From: an uncultured Hungatella sp. | GTDB lineage: Bacteria > Bacillota > Clostridia > Lachnospirales > Lachnospiraceae | DNA: 5,990 nt | Direction: 5' to 3' | NCBI GenBank assembly: GCA_959018155.1 | Contig: CAUEKH010000173.1 | Coordinates: 1 to 5,990 of the forward strand | The notes under the pieces: model-generated | Databases searched by the model: none | What the model was told of the DNA's origin: nothing | Seen by the model: the letters and a program-made list of their open reading frames with translations, nothing else | Position numbers and translations under genes: made by a program | Part shown: positions 1 through 5,547 of the stretch, in pieces | Numbering within the stretch: the stretch's first letter is position 1 | Layout: every line of letters starts with the position of its first letter

Positions 1-10
1 TTTTATTCTC

Positions 11-63
11 GCCTGACAGGCATAAGCCAGTAAAAAATGCCGGGAATCTCTTCTGATTTTCCG
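11..63. repeat. Short palindrome plus imperfect hairpin, possibly a dispersed element
   Basis: A hyphenated palindrome (5-base arms GCCTG/CAGGC around one A) lies at 11-21. GGCAT at 19-23 can pair with ATGCC at 37-41. An imperfect 8-bp hairpin follows, with arms 41-48 and 55-63, a six-base loop and one bulged T. Read on the minus strand, the hairpin is followed by a run of six T (36-31 region), which resembles an intrinsic terminator, but no minus-strand gene ends here. It could be the tail of a feature beyond the left edge or a REP-like intergenic repeat. Copy number cannot be judged from one window. Confidence 0.35.
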
Positions 64-70
64 ACAGGAT

Positions 71-100
71 AAGGTTAAAAAGCCGAAGAAAGGTTAAAAA
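71..100. repeat. Direct repeat of AAGGTTAAAAA, two copies
   Basis: The 11-base word AAGGTTAAAAA occurs at 71-81 and again at 90-100, a period of 19 bases. It lies about 50 bases upstream of the candidate -10 box of the GH31 gene. Two copies about two helical turns apart would suit an operator or activator site, but the word is A-rich and chance is not excluded. Confidence 0.35.
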
Positions 101-149
101 ATAGACAGTGTATGGCTCTTTTTGTGATGAAGAAATAACCCCCATGTAG

Positions 150-155
150 TATAAT
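150..155 (+). promoter_or_regulatory. Candidate -10 box for the GH31 gene
   Basis: A perfect TATAAT lies at 150-155. No good -35 element sits at 16-18 bases; the best nearby word, TTGTGA at 122-127, would need a 22-base spacer. A promoter with a weak -35 often needs an activator, which would suit a sugar-inducible gene (inference). Transcription would start near 162 and give a leader of about 165 bases. Confidence 0.45.
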
Positions 156-184
156 AGTTGCATGTGGTCGGGGCCATTTGTATC

Positions 185-245
185 TGGTGAGTATATAAGC
201 TTTACCCTCACTATGCCCCTTACCATGCCCCGTATAACAGGGGCA
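185..245 (+). promoter_or_regulatory. Folded 5' leader of the GH31 gene
   Basis: The leader between the -10 box and the GH31 start holds two hairpins. Arms 185-191 and 207-213 form a 7-bp stem with a 15-base loop. TGCCCC at 226-231 pairs with GGGGCA at 240-245 around an 8-base loop. A second TGCCCC at 214-219 could pair with the same GGGGCA, so the two pairings exclude each other. The duplicate arises from an imperfect 12-base tandem repeat (208-219 and 220-231, 10 of 12 identical). No poly-T follows, so this is not a plain terminator. I do not recognise a known riboswitch class. Confidence 0.35.
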
Positions 246-326
246 ATGCGTCCCGGTATTTGGTGAAATAAATTTGGGGTATCAGCTGCCAAAAAGATTC
301 ATTTGTGCAAAAGGAGAACATAAAAT

Positions 327-2705
327 ATGAAATTCACAGAAGGTTACTGGCTGGGGAGTGAGCACGTCCGCGCGTACCATGCGTCGGAGGCATATGATGT
401 GAAGGAGATAGAAGGGGGAATGCGCATTCTGGCGCCGGCCCGGCGTATCGTCTCCCGGGGAGATACTCTGAATCTTCCGGCTATCACCGTGGAGTTTAAG
501 GCTGTTGAGGAGGATGTGATATCGGTCAGGGCGTGGCATTATGAAGGCTACGAGAAAAAGGAGCCGAAGTTTGCGAAGAAGGAAAAATCGTGTCCGGTCA
601 CTGTGACAGTGACGGAGGATGAGGCGGTTATGGTGAGCGGCCGGGTGACCGTCCGGGTCGACAGAAAGAAATGGGGGTACCGGTTCGAGGCGGACGGAAA
701 GGTGCTGACTTCCTGCGGATTCCATAATCTGTCTCATATGACTGTGGATAAGAGAAAATCTACCATGCTTCCAGGAGATGATTATTTATCGGAAGAAGGG
801 AAAACGTATATGCTCACAGAACTCTCTTTACAGCCGGGCGAGTGCGTCTATGGCCTTGGAGAGAGATTTGGCCCATTTGTGAAAAACGGGCAGAGCCTGG
901 AGACCTGGAATGAGGATGGCGGGACATCCTCTCAGATTGCCTACAAGAGTATTCCATTTTACATGACGAATAAGGGGTACGGCGTGCTGGTGGATCACAC
1001 GGATAACGTTTCCTTTGAGGTGGGCAGTGAGAAGGTGGAATACGCGGGATTTTCCGTTCCAGGGGAGGAACTTGAGTATCTCTTCTTTTACGGTCCGACG
1101 CCGAAGGAAATTATCAGTTCCTACACCAGGATGCTGGGGAGGCCGGCACTTCCGCCGGCGTGGAGTTTTGGCCTGTGGCTCTCCACTTCTTTTACGACAA
1201 ACTATGATGAAGAGACGACTTCCTCATTTATCGGCGGCATGGAGGAGCGGGAGATTCCGCTTTCGGTGTTCCATTTTGACTGCTTCTGGATGAAGGGGTT
1301 TCAGTGGTGCGATTTTGAATGGGATGCGGAGGCATTTCCCGATGTACGGGGGATGCTTAAAAGGTACCATGACCGGGGGCTTAAGATCTGCGTGTGGATT
1401 AATCCTTATATTGCTCAGGGGACGCCATTTTTCAGAGAAGGTATGGAACATGGGTACTTCTTAAAACGCAGAGATGGCCGCGGTGTCTGGCAGACGGATA
1501 ACTGGCAGGCTGGTATGGCGGTGGTGGATTTCACGAATCCGGAGGCCTGCCGCTGGTACAGCGATAAGCTGCGCACTCTCCTGGAAATGGGCGTCGACTG
1601 CTTCAAGACGGACTTTGGGGAGCGGATTCCGATCAATGTGAGTTATTACGACGGAAGCGATCCGGTTTCCATGCACAATTACTATACATATCTTTACAAC
1701 CAGTGCGTGTTTCAACTGTTAAAAGAGGTAAAGGGGGAGAAGGAGGCGGTCGTATTTGCCAGGAGTGCAACGGCGGGCTGCCAGCAGTTCCCGGTGCACT
1801 GGGGCGGCGACTGTATGGCCAGCTACGCTTCCATGGCGGAGACGCTGCGCGGCGGCCTCTCCTTCGCTATGAGTGGTTTCTCCTTCTGGAGCCACGATAT
1901 TTCCGGATTTGAGAGTACGGCTACCCCGGATCTCTATAAGCGGTGGTCGGCATTTGGACTTCTCTCCACCCACAGCAGACTGCACGGTTCCGGCAGTTAT
2001 CGCGTTCCGTGGCTGTTCGATGAGGAGGCGGATCGCGTGCTCAAATTCTTTGCTCAGTTAAAATGTACTCTGATGCCTTATCTCTACGCGAAAGCAGTGG
2101 AGGCGTCTGCCACCGGAATTCCGGTGATGAGGCCCATGGTATTTGAATACCCGGCTGATCCGGCCTGCCCGTATCTCGATACCCAGTATATGCTGGGGGA
2201 TTCGGTTCTGGTGGCGCCTGTGTTCAACGAAGAGGGACGGGTGAACTATTACCTGCCGCAGGGACGGTGGACCGATTATTTAAGCGGTGAGGTGAAGGAA
2301 GGCGGACGGTTCTATCAGGGCGTTTACGACTATTTTTCTCTGCCGCTCTATATCAGGGAAAACACCATGCTGGCTGTCGGCGACAGGAAAGACCGGCCGG
2401 ATTACGACTACCGCGCCTGCTCAGTCATCCATTTATATGAACTGACAGAAGAGGCAGAAGCATTATGTACGCTGGTGGATACAGATGGAAATATAACCGA
2501 TACGATTACGGCAGTCCGCCGCGGAAATACAATTACGGTGAAGGGCAGCAGGAGTCTGAAAGGTCTGCGTTTTGTGGTTCACGACGGAAGCGGGGACGGG
2601 ACCCATATCCGTAAGGCAGGGCAGGCCTCTTCCGGTGGAGCAGCGGGAGAAGACTGTTCGTACAGGATAGATGATGATGTGGAAATAGCTGAGTTTGCAT
2701 ATTGA
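327..2705 (+). CDS. yicI: Alpha-xylosidase, GH31 family, YicI type
   Basis: This 792-residue protein should release alpha-linked D-xylose from the non-reducing end of xyloglucan oligosaccharides and isoprimeverose, by the retaining GH31 mechanism. It closely resembles E. coli YicI (772 residues) along its length. The nucleophile is D429 in KTDFGERIP and the acid/base is D495 in HWGGDC. The residues lining the xylose pocket of YicI (Phe277, Cys307, Phe308, Trp345, Lys414) all have counterparts: F289, C319, F320, W357 and K427. This supports xylosidase rather than glucosidase specificity. The order is an N-terminal beta-sandwich (about 1-250), a TIM barrel (about 270-600) and C-terminal beta domains. 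The tail after about residue 755 is longer than in YicI and looks low in complexity. There is no signal peptide, so the enzyme is cytoplasmic and needs imported oligosaccharides; no transporter is in the window. AAGGAGA at 311-317 supports the ATG at 327. A terminator at 2790 makes it monocistronic at its 3' side. Confidence 0.95.
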   Translation: MKFTEGYWLGSEHVRAYHASEAYDVKEIEGGMRILAPARRIVSRGDTLNLPAITVEFKAVEEDVISVRAWHYEGYEKKEPKFAKKEKSCPVTVTVTEDEAVMVSGRVTVRVDRKKWGYRFEADGKVLTSCGFHNLSHMTVDKRKSTMLPGDDYLSEEGKTYMLTELSLQPGECVYGLGERFGPFVKNGQSLETWNEDGGTSSQIAYKSIPFYMTNKGYGVLVDHTDNVSFEVGSEKVEYAGFSVPGEELEYLFFYGPTPKEIISSYTRMLGRPALPPAWSFGLWLSTSFTTNYDEETTSSFIGGMEEREIPLSVFHFDCFWMKGFQWCDFEWDAEAFPDVRGMLKRYHDRGLKICVWINPYIAQGTPFFREGMEHGYFLKRRDGRGVWQTDNWQAGMAVVDFTNPEACRWYSDKLRTLLEMGVDCFKTDFGERIPINVSYYDGSDPVSMHNYYTYLYNQCVFQLLKEVKGEKEAVVFARSATAGCQQFPVHWGGDCMASYASMAETLRGGLSFAMSGFSFWSHDISGFESTATPDLYKRWSAFGLLSTHSRLHGSGSYRVPWLFDEEADRVLKFFAQLKCTLMPYLYAKAVEASATGIPVMRPMVFEYPADPACPYLDTQYMLGDSVLVAPVFNEEGRVNYYLPQGRWTDYLSGEVKEGGRFYQGVYDYFSLPLYIRENTMLAVGDRKDRPDYDYRACSVIHLYELTEEAEALCTLVDTDGNITDTITAVRRGNTITVKGSRSLKGLRFVVHDGSGDGTHIRKAGQASSGGAAGEDCSYRIDDDVEIAEFAY

Positions 2706-2723
2706 TCGAAAATTATATCGAAA

Positions 2724-2754
2724 GAAACCACCTCAAAAAGAAACCACCTCAAAA
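2724..2754. repeat. 16-base tandem duplication
   Basis: The unit GAAACCACCTCAAAAA at 2724-2739 is followed directly by a second copy at 2740-2754, identical over 15 bases. It sits between the GH31 stop codon and its terminator in purine-rich DNA. It looks like a recent slippage duplication; no function is evident. Confidence 0.8.
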
Positions 2755-2789
2755 GGAAATCAGAAAGAAAAAGACTGATTCGTATATTC

Positions 2790-2826
2790 AGGCCATCGAG
2801 TCGTAAAAGATTCGGTGGCCTTTTTA
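2790..2826 (+). terminator. Rho-independent terminator after the GH31 gene
   Basis: Arms 2790-2800 and 2811-2821 form an 11-bp stem (AGGCCATCGAG against TTCGGTGGCCT, two G-U pairs) with a ten-base loop, followed by a T-run ending at 2825. It lies 85 bases after the GH31 stop codon and separates that unit from spo0A. Confidence 0.88.
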
Positions 2827-2848
2827 ACGTCAGATGGAGCAGAAACAG

Positions 2849-2877
2849 TTGAAGATCATTTTTATGGCAGATATAAT
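2849..2877 (+). promoter_or_regulatory. Candidate sigma-A promoter, distal to spo0A
   Basis: TTGAAG at 2849-2854 (four of six bases match the -35 consensus) is separated by 17 bases from a perfect TATAAT at 2872-2877. Transcription would start near 2884, the first base of the inverted repeat that follows. It comes just after the GH31 terminator, so it would start a new transcript: either a short RNA ending near 2934 or a distal, about 305-base leader for spo0A. B. subtilis spo0A also has two promoters, which makes the second reading plausible. Confidence 0.5.
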
Positions 2878-2883
2878 AGAAGG

Positions 2884-2942
2884 GTGTCGGGAGGCTTTCG
2901 AAATTCGTATTTCTTCTGAAGTCTCAAATTTTTTCCCGACAC
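2884..2942 (+). ncRNA. Nested hairpin with terminator-like T-tract; candidate short RNA or leader attenuator
   Basis: An outer perfect 9-base inverted repeat, GTGTCGGGA (2884-2892) and TCCCGACAC (2934-2942), encloses a second stem, 2891-2898 with 2918-2925, and an apical stem GAAAT/ATTTC (2900-2904 with 2909-2913, loop TCGT). The middle stem is followed by AAA and six T (2929-2934), which looks like an intrinsic terminator. A transcript from the promoter at 2849-2877 would begin exactly here and could end after about 50 bases. No known RNA family is recognised. The stems are seen; the RNA itself is inferred. Confidence 0.35.
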
Positions 2943-2993
2943 TGTGCTTCATTTTTCAACAAGATGTGTTTCCTGTGTAGAAATATGTGTTTT

Positions 2994-3066
2994 GGCAGAT
3001 AAAGTATTTTTTCTCAGGGATTGGCACAATAAGTTGTTGTGTCTGATTTCCTGTCAAAAATCTGCC
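2994..3066. repeat. Long nested inverted repeat upstream of spo0A
   Basis: GGCAGAT at 2994-3000 and ATCTGCC at 3060-3066 are perfect complements. Inside them, CAGGGA (3015-3020) pairs with TTTCCTG-side bases 3048-3053, and GGCACAA (3023-3029) pairs with TTGTGTC (3037-3043) around a seven-base loop. Together the 73 bases form an almost continuous hairpin with a few internal loops. No T-tract follows, so it is not a terminator. It ends ten bases before the 0A boxes and could be part of a folded spo0A leader or a protein-binding DNA element. Confidence 0.45.
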
Positions 3067-3075
3067 TGAAAATGA

Positions 3076-3093
3076 TTGTCGAAATTTGTCGTT
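3076..3093 (+). promoter_or_regulatory. Tandem 0A boxes (Spo0A~P binding sites)
   Basis: TGTCGAA at 3077-3083 is an exact match to the 0A box known from B. subtilis. A second, weaker copy (TGTCGTT, five of seven) begins exactly ten bases later at 3087, so TTGTCG recurs at 3076 and 3086. One-turn spacing in the same orientation is how Spo0A dimers bind in tandem. The sites lie about 54-70 bases upstream of the predicted proximal start of spo0A, which indicates autoregulation. Confidence 0.65.
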
Positions 3094-3111
3094 TTCTGCG
3101 ATAGATTTGGA

Positions 3112-3140
3112 TTGCGGCGAAAGCGACACGCGTCTATAAT
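3112..3140 (+). promoter_or_regulatory. Candidate proximal spo0A promoter
   Basis: A perfect TATAAT at 3135-3140 lies 17 bases after TTGCGG at 3112-3117 (a weak -35, three of six). The predicted start near 3147 gives a 42-base leader ending in a strong ribosome binding site. The weak -35 and the 0A boxes upstream suggest control by Spo0A~P. I could not find a convincing sigma-H promoter by eye. Confidence 0.55.
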
Positions 3141-3188
3141 GGCTTTACACAAAAATTTTACATAAACAAACAGGAGGAGAGTAGGAAC

Positions 3189-3991
3189 ATGTCGGAAATC
3201 AATATTGCAATTGCAGATGATAACCTGCAGACGTTAGTCTGCTGAGTGATATACTGGAGGGAGAGGAAGACTTCCATGTGGTAGGAAAGGCGGATAATGG
3301 CGAAGATGCTTACAATATGATTGTAAAGACGAATCCTGATGTTGTCTTATTAGATGTCATCATGCCGAGAATGGACGGAATTACGGTGATGGAGCGGGTG
3401 AGAAGCAACGAATCCGTGACGAAAATACCGTCGTTTATTATGGTGACTGCGGCCGGAAGTGAGAATATTACAGAAGATGCCTTCCGTATGGGCGCAAATT
3501 ACTACATAATGAAGCCATTTAACAGAGATATCATTATTGACAAGGTGCGCAGAGTGGGTCACGGAAAGGCGAAAAATGCGCCGACGGCCGGTATTAAGAA
3601 GGTGAAGCCGTACGTGAACAAAGAAGAGTATATGGAGCAGAACTTAGAAAATGATGTGACTCAGATGCTTCATGAGATTGGGATTCCCGCCCATATCAAG
3701 GGATACCAGTATTTGAGAGACGCCATCATGATTTCCGTGCAGGATCAGGAAATGCTGACGAGTGTGACAAAAATCCTCTATCCTACTATTGCCAAGAAAA
3801 ATAATACGACGCCGAGCCGTGTGGAGCGGGCCATCCGCCATGCGATTGAGGTGGCATGGAGCCGCGGTAAAGTCGACACTCTCGACTATTTATTTGGCTA
3901 TACAGTCAGCACGGGCAAAGGTAAGCCGACGAATTCCGAATTTATTGCCCTGATTGCGGACAGAATAAGATTATCGTATAAAAAACTTTAG
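3189..3991 (+). pseudogene. spo0A: Sporulation master regulator Spo0A, disrupted by a one-base frameshift
   Basis: Spo0A is the phosphorelay response regulator that starts sporulation by binding 0A boxes. The ATG at 3189 has AGGAGG at 3172-3177 and opens with [12 protein letters not shown], including the acidic pair D10-D11. Codon 15 (ACG, 3231-3233) is followed by TTAGTCTGC and a TGA at 3243-3245, so the frame gives only 18 residues. Reading resumes in another frame with [12 protein letters not shown]. Inserting one base near 3234-3236 restores QTLSLLSD and a 267-residue protein, the length of B. subtilis Spo0A. The phosphorylated aspartate then falls at D56 in LLDVIMP, T87 in MVTA and K109 in MKPF. 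The DNA-binding domain is intact, with the recognition region around [18 protein letters not shown]. No other lesion is visible, so the change is either very recent or a sequencing error. A GTG at 3278 opens the downstream frame but would lack the first beta strand and D10-D11. Confidence 0.93.
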
Positions 3992-4034
3992 AATTTCTGT
4001 CACAAAGATACTTCCTTATTTCCTGAAAATGCAG

Positions 4035-4040
4035 TATACT
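4035..4040 (+). promoter_or_regulatory. Candidate -10 box for glgA
   Basis: TATACT at 4035-4040 is a good -10 match. The -35 position (TTCCTT at 4012-4017, 17-base spacer) is poor. Transcription would begin near 4047 and give a 52-base leader. glgA could also be reached by readthrough from spo0A, since no terminator is seen between 3991 and this site. Confidence 0.4.
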
Positions 4041-4058
4041 AGAGAGTAAAGAACAGCG

Positions 4059-4097
4059 TCCCTCCAGGGGCGACTATCGGATTGAGGGAGGTTTTTT
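4059..4097 (+). promoter_or_regulatory. Leader hairpin covering the glgA Shine-Dalgarno, with T6 tail
   Basis: TCCCTC at 4059-4064 pairs with GAGGGA at 4084-4089 (6 bp). The alternative CCTCC (4061-4065) with GGAGG (4087-4091) is also possible. Both right arms lie in GAGGGAGG, the glgA ribosome binding site, which is followed directly by six T (4092-4097) and the start codon. The element can therefore act as a weak intrinsic terminator for upstream transcripts, or as a hairpin that hides the ribosome binding site. The loop of about 19 bases makes the fold modest in strength. Confidence 0.4.
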
Positions 4098-4098
4098 G

Positions 4099-5544
4099 AT
4101 GAAGAAGATATTATTCGTTGCATCGGAGGCAGTACCTTTTATAAAAACAGGAGGACTTGCGGATGTAGTGGGTTCTCTTCCCAAGTGCTTTGACAGAGAA
4201 TATTTTGATGTTCGTGTTATGATTCCAAAGTATCTGTGCATCAAGGAAGACTGGAGAAACAAGATGGAATATGTCAACCATTTCTACATGGACTATCTTG
4301 GCCAGAGCAGATATGTAGGGATTCTTCAGTACGTTTATGAGGGGATTACTTTTTACTTTATTGATAACGAAAGCTATTTTAACGGACCAAAGCCATACGG
4401 CGACTGGTATTTTGATTTGGAAAAATTCTGCTTTTTCTCGAGGGCGGCATTGTCGGCCCTTCCGGTGATTGGTTTCCAGCCGGACGTAGTCCACTGCCAT
4501 GACTGGCAGACGGCGCTGATTCCAGTCCTTTTAAAAGACCGTTTCCATGAAGGGGAGTTCTTCCGCGACATGAAATCGGTTGTCACCATCCACAACTTAA
4601 AGTTCCAGGGAGTTTGGGATGTCAAAACAATCAAGATGTTTACGGGGCTTCCGGACTATTACTTTACTCCGGATAAGCTGGAAGCATACAAGGATGGCAA
4701 TCTGCTGAAGGGCGGAATTGTCTACGCGGACGCGATCACCACGGTCAGCGATACGTATGCAGAAGAGATAAAGATGCCTTTCTATGGCGAGGGGCTTGAC
4801 GGACTGATGAGGGCACGGGCTAACAGCCTGCGCGGAATTGTCAATGGTATTGATTACGAGGACTTCAATCCGGAGACGGATTCCTATATTGTACAGCAGT
4901 ATAACGCAAAGAATTTCCGCAAGGAAAAGATTAAGAATAAACGTGCGCTTCAGCAGGAACTTGGGCTGGCCCAGGATGAAAAGAAGTTCATGATCGGAAT
5001 TGTGTCGAGACTGACAGACCAGAAGGGACTCGATTTGATTCAGTGCGTTCTGGATGAACTCTGCCAGGACGATATCCAGCTGGTGGTTTTGGGAACCGGC
5101 GAGGAGCGGTACGAGAACATGTTCCGCCATTACGACTGGAAGTATAATGACAAGGTTTCTGCGAATCTCTATTATTCAGAGCCTATGTCCCATAAGATTT
5201 ATGCGGCCTGTGATGCGTTTCTGATGCCGTCGCTGTTTGAACCGTGCGGACTGAGCCAGCTGATGGCGCTTCGCTACGGGACAGTTCCGATTGTCCGTGA
5301 GACGGGCGGGTTGAAGGATACCGTGGAACCGTACAACGAGTTTGAGGGTACCGGAACGGGATTCTCTTTCCAGAATTATAATGCTCATGAGATGCTCTCC
5401 ATTATCCGCTATGCGGAGAAGATCTACTATGAAAAGAAGCGGGAGTGGAACAAGATTATCGACCGCGCAATGGCGAAGGATTACTCCTGGAATACTTCCG
5501 CAATGAAGTATCAGGAACTTTATGACTGGTTAATTGGCTATTAA
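4099..5544 (+). CDS. glgA: Glycogen synthase (ADP-glucose type, GT5)
   Basis: This 481-residue enzyme transfers glucose from ADP-glucose to the end of an alpha-1,4-glucan, building glycogen in the cytoplasm. It has the normal bacterial length (E. coli GlgA is 477). The N-terminal Rossmann domain opens with MKKILFVASEAVPF and carries the nucleotide-sugar motif KTGGLADV (K16-V23). VVHCHDWQ (H132, H134) follows. The C-terminal domain begins near GIVSRLTDQKGL and contains the catalytic FEPCGLSQ motif with E381, then RETGGLKDTV. No key residue is missing. I prefer the ATG at 4099 over the in-frame TTG one codon before it, because GAGGGAGG at 4084-4091 lies seven bases upstream of the ATG. No other glg genes (glgC, glgB, glgP) are in the window, so ADP-glucose supply must be encoded elsewhere. 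The leader hairpin over the ribosome binding site suggests translational or attenuation control. The next gene starts three bases after its stop and is probably co-transcribed. Confidence 0.96.
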   Translation: MKKILFVASEAVPFIKTGGLADVVGSLPKCFDREYFDVRVMIPKYLCIKEDWRNKMEYVNHFYMDYLGQSRYVGILQYVYEGITFYFIDNESYFNGPKPYGDWYFDLEKFCFFSRAALSALPVIGFQPDVVHCHDWQTALIPVLLKDRFHEGEFFRDMKSVVTIHNLKFQGVWDVKTIKMFTGLPDYYFTPDKLEAYKDGNLLKGGIVYADAITTVSDTYAEEIKMPFYGEGLDGLMRARANSLRGIVNGIDYEDFNPETDSYIVQQYNAKNFRKEKIKNKRALQQELGLAQDEKKFMIGIVSRLTDQKGLDLIQCVLDELCQDDIQLVVLGTGEERYENMFRHYDWKYNDKVSANLYYSEPMSHKIYAACDAFLMPSLFEPCGLSQLMALRYGTVPIVRETGGLKDTVEPYNEFEGTGTGFSFQNYNAHEMLSIIRYAEKIYYEKKREWNKIIDRAMAKDYSWNTSAMKYQELYDWLIGY

Positions 5545-5547
5545 AAC

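Noticed and set aside
150..326. Catabolite-response (cre) operator or known riboswitch before the GH31 gene
   Set aside because: No acceptable match to the cre consensus was seen by eye, and the leader pairing does not match a riboswitch class that I recognise.
282..737. 151-codon minus-strand frame over the GH31 start
   Set aside because: It overlaps conserved coding sequence and shows no protein family features.
2834..2980. 48-codon frame beginning ATGGAGCAG between the terminator and spo0A
   Set aside because: It has no ribosome binding site, and its start precedes the predicted transcript start near 2884 and runs through the hairpin; chance is the better explanation.
3225..3245. Programmed -1 frameshift in spo0A
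   Set aside because: A -1 slip would restore the frame, but no slippery heptamer, stimulatory hairpin or internal Shine-Dalgarno is seen at the site, and spo0A is not known to use recoding.
3278..3991. Separate 237-residue response regulator starting at a GTG
   Set aside because: It is the downstream part of spo0A. It lacks the first beta strand and the acidic pair, has no ribosome binding site, and the missing N terminus is encoded in the other frame just upstream.
4597..5130. 177-codon minus-strand frame inside glgA
   Set aside because: It is antisense to a complete conserved gene, has no recognisable domain and no ribosome binding site; it reflects codon use of glgA.
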